Shown here one piece after another: positions 19,401 through 19,743 of a stretch of DNA of 19,743 nt. The stretch covers positions 1-19,743 of the forward strand of contig RXOD01004632.1 in the NCBI GenBank assembly GCA_005223375.1. The letters are read 5' to 3'. Each line of letters opens with the position of its first letter. The stretch's first letter is position 1. Source of the stretch: Amoebophrya sp. AT5.2. Its lineage: Eukaryota > Sar > Dinophyceae > Syndiniales > Amoebophryaceae. The translations under genes were made by a program, and so were the position numbers. Under the pieces are notes generated by a model. That model did not search any database and was not told where the DNA came from. It was given only the letters and a program-made list of their open reading frames with translations.

Positions 19401-19554
19401 GGCCGTAGCGGCGGACCAGCCGCATGCAGAATTCGTTCTCCCGCACCGGAATGGACAGCGAGAACCCGTTCGGCTCCAGGTCGGCTTCTTCTTCTTTGTG
19501 GCCCTTCTTTTTCTTTTTCTTCGACAGCAGCTTGCCCGCGTCGTTCTCCTTCAG
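16421..19554 (-). CDS. Ferlin, C-terminal part (two C2 domains and tail-anchor membrane segment); 5' end beyond window
   Basis: Ferlins are tail-anchored calcium-dependent membrane-fusion proteins; in apicomplexan relatives they act in secretory-organelle exocytosis. Five exons are visible: 19232-19554, 18580-18850, 17558-18341, 16924-16977 and 16421-16791, about 600 residues. The order is: a Lys-rich segment followed by an acidic one; MRLVRRYGLSIFDREQTESW; RRSLVVGETMDFVGELKG, the linker before a C2 domain; a first C2 (AHVYVLTARNLVEATGSVNPYL to IIGEVDIDVEDRW); a second C2 (FEIRVTVWNVKGVTI, FNWRWKFTV, LQLLDSDS, IMGEAKTKV); a Cys-rich CCPCC; the ferlin tail signature (EYADKHPVGEGRDAPQ); and one membrane helix (VLAVFGVLFFVTQIM) with a short tail. 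Acidic residues in the second C2 (FMDDGQRND, DSDS) could bind Ca2+. The third junction (17558/16977) is the least certain. Upstream C2 domains should lie beyond the right edge. Confidence 0.88.
16792..16923 (-). other. Canonical GT-AG intron (132 bp) before the ferlin tail exon
   Basis: On the minus strand the donor is CCGTCAG|GTATTGAG and the acceptor CGATTCAG|ACGCGCC, phase 1. The join reads DSWPSDAPKPVDVRCC and continues in the frame of the ferlin tail signature and membrane helix. Confidence 0.8.
16978..17557 (-). other. Long ferlin intron (580 bp), junction ambiguous, possibly repeat-flanked
   Basis: GAAGC occurs at both edges in the same frame (GAA G|CA at the left exon, GAA G|CC at the right). 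Cutting after AG at both copies gives YNLQEAAIMGEAKTKV, a good C2 strand continuation. The alternative is a canonical donor at CCCGAG|GTATAC (intron from 17576) with acceptor ACCAAG|CCGGAA (exon from 16984), giving IYDPEPEAAIMGEAK, also in frame. I cannot decide between them from sequence. The interior holds no convincing exon, although a 91-codon frame reaches upstream to 17134. Confidence 0.55.
18342..18579 (-). other. Canonical GT-AG intron (238 bp) inside a ferlin C2 domain
   Basis: On the minus strand the donor is AGCTCG|GTAGTTG and the acceptor GACCACAG|ACGGGCG, phase 0. The join reads VNPYLSASSTGANPQSF within the first C2 domain. ACACTAACCC, a branch-point-like sequence, lies about 15 nt before the acceptor. 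Confidence 0.82.
18851..19231 (-). mobile_element. Introner: 381-bp intron with 7-bp target-site-like duplication and terminal inverted repeats
   Basis: ACAGCAT flanks the insert at 19229-19235 and 18848-18854. Directly inside lie imperfect inverted repeats of about 30 bp with a perfect 10-bp core, AACCCATTTT on the minus strand near the 5' end (19201-19210) and AAAATGGGTT near the 3' end (18873-18882). Removing one repeat copy plus the insert joins EKFMAHS to MNLRRSLVVGE in frame and restores ferlin sequence; the insert itself contains stops. There is no GT at the 5' edge: the cut consistent with both edges is CACAG|CATTACG and CTAACAG|CATGAAC. The interior repeats a GTCTCG motif. It has no coding capacity, so it would be a non-autonomous element. 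Confidence 0.82.
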
Positions 19555-19743
19555 CTTTTTCGTGTTAGAAGGGTGAAAGACCCATTTTTGGCGGCATTTC
19601 TGCTAGATAGATGATTCGCGGCCTATTGCCGAGACCGACTACGAGACGGAATATGAGACAAAATACGTCGAGACCACTCAAGACCGGCGCCGCATTCTTG
19701 CGGCATCCCGGCCATCGCCTTGTTCTGCTTGCTCTGTAGCTGA
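19555..19743 (-). mobile_element. 3' part of a second, related introner in the ferlin gene
   Basis: The 3' end shares about 40 nt with the introner at 18851: AATGCCGCC, then CAAAAATGGGT, CTTT, and CCTTCTAACAC. The interior shares GTCTCGACGTAT, GTATTTTGTCTC and ATCATCTAT, and has GAGAC (plus strand) at 19631, 19643, 19655 and 19670. Ferlin coding (AAGCTGAAGGAGAACGACG) resumes at about 19554-19560. The acceptor may be GAAAAAG|CTG. The last ~30 bases of the window may be ferlin exon (QLQSKQNK in frame) with a cut at AACAAG|GCGATGG, or the element may extend past the edge. A 16-bp hairpin sits at 19689-19704. Confidence 0.6.

Noticed and set aside
1..19743. CRISPR array, tRNA, rRNA or spliced-leader RNA gene
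   Set aside because: I looked for regularly spaced repeats, tRNA-like T-loop/acceptor pairs and a dinoflagellate leader-like sequence and found none that hold up.

Overview
The window looks like nuclear DNA of an alveolate protist, most likely a dinoflagellate-lineage organism. A compact syndinian parasite of the Amoebophrya type is my best guess. The reasons are: every gene I can support lies on the minus strand (seven in a row); proteins carry long Ser/Pro/Gly/Gln-rich linkers; there is no operon structure or Shine-Dalgarno pattern; genes are interrupted by short introns; and several introns lack a GT donor and are instead flanked by short direct repeats, some with terminal inverted repeats. 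That last feature is known from the invasive 'introner' introns reported in Amoebophrya. The taxonomic call is an inference, not a search result.

Layout, read along the minus strand from the right edge: (1) 16421-19554 and beyond the right edge, the C-terminal half of a ferlin (two C2 domains, Arg/Asp ferlin signature, tail-anchor TM) in at least five exons; (2) 13406-15168, an unrecognised protein in two exons split by a non-canonical intron; (3) 12341-13120, a short unrecognised protein with an N-terminal targeting segment; (4) 10273-11705, an unrecognised protein with a mitochondrial-type presequence, two exons; (5) 6108-9631, a large alpha/beta hydrolase with an N-terminal membrane segment, two exons; (6) 2974-4451, an OTU-family deubiquitinase with a UBA/CUE-like N-terminus, two exons; (7) 477-2276, a SAM-domain protein with a SUMO-interaction-like motif and a CxxC/CxxC zinc site, one exon. 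Gaps of 0.3-1.7 kb separate the genes and hold no convincing coding sequence, only a few hairpins and short repeats.

The genes do not form a pathway. Two (OTU protease, SAM/SIM/zinc protein) point to ubiquitin/SUMO signalling. Two (ferlin, membrane-associated hydrolase) point to membranes and calcium-regulated fusion.

The most interesting content is the introns. Canonical GT-AG introns (3328-3428, 7957-8099, 18342-18579, 16792-16923) sit beside repeat-flanked ones (18851-19231, 13913-14385, 10619-10737, probably 16978-17557 and one crossing the right edge). The 381-bp intron at 18851-19231 has a 7-bp target-site-like duplication and terminal inverted repeats with a perfect 10-bp core. Its 3' end is shared with the intron at the right edge and, more weakly, with 13913-14385. 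This is the signature of a DNA-transposon-like element that is spliced out of the mRNA.
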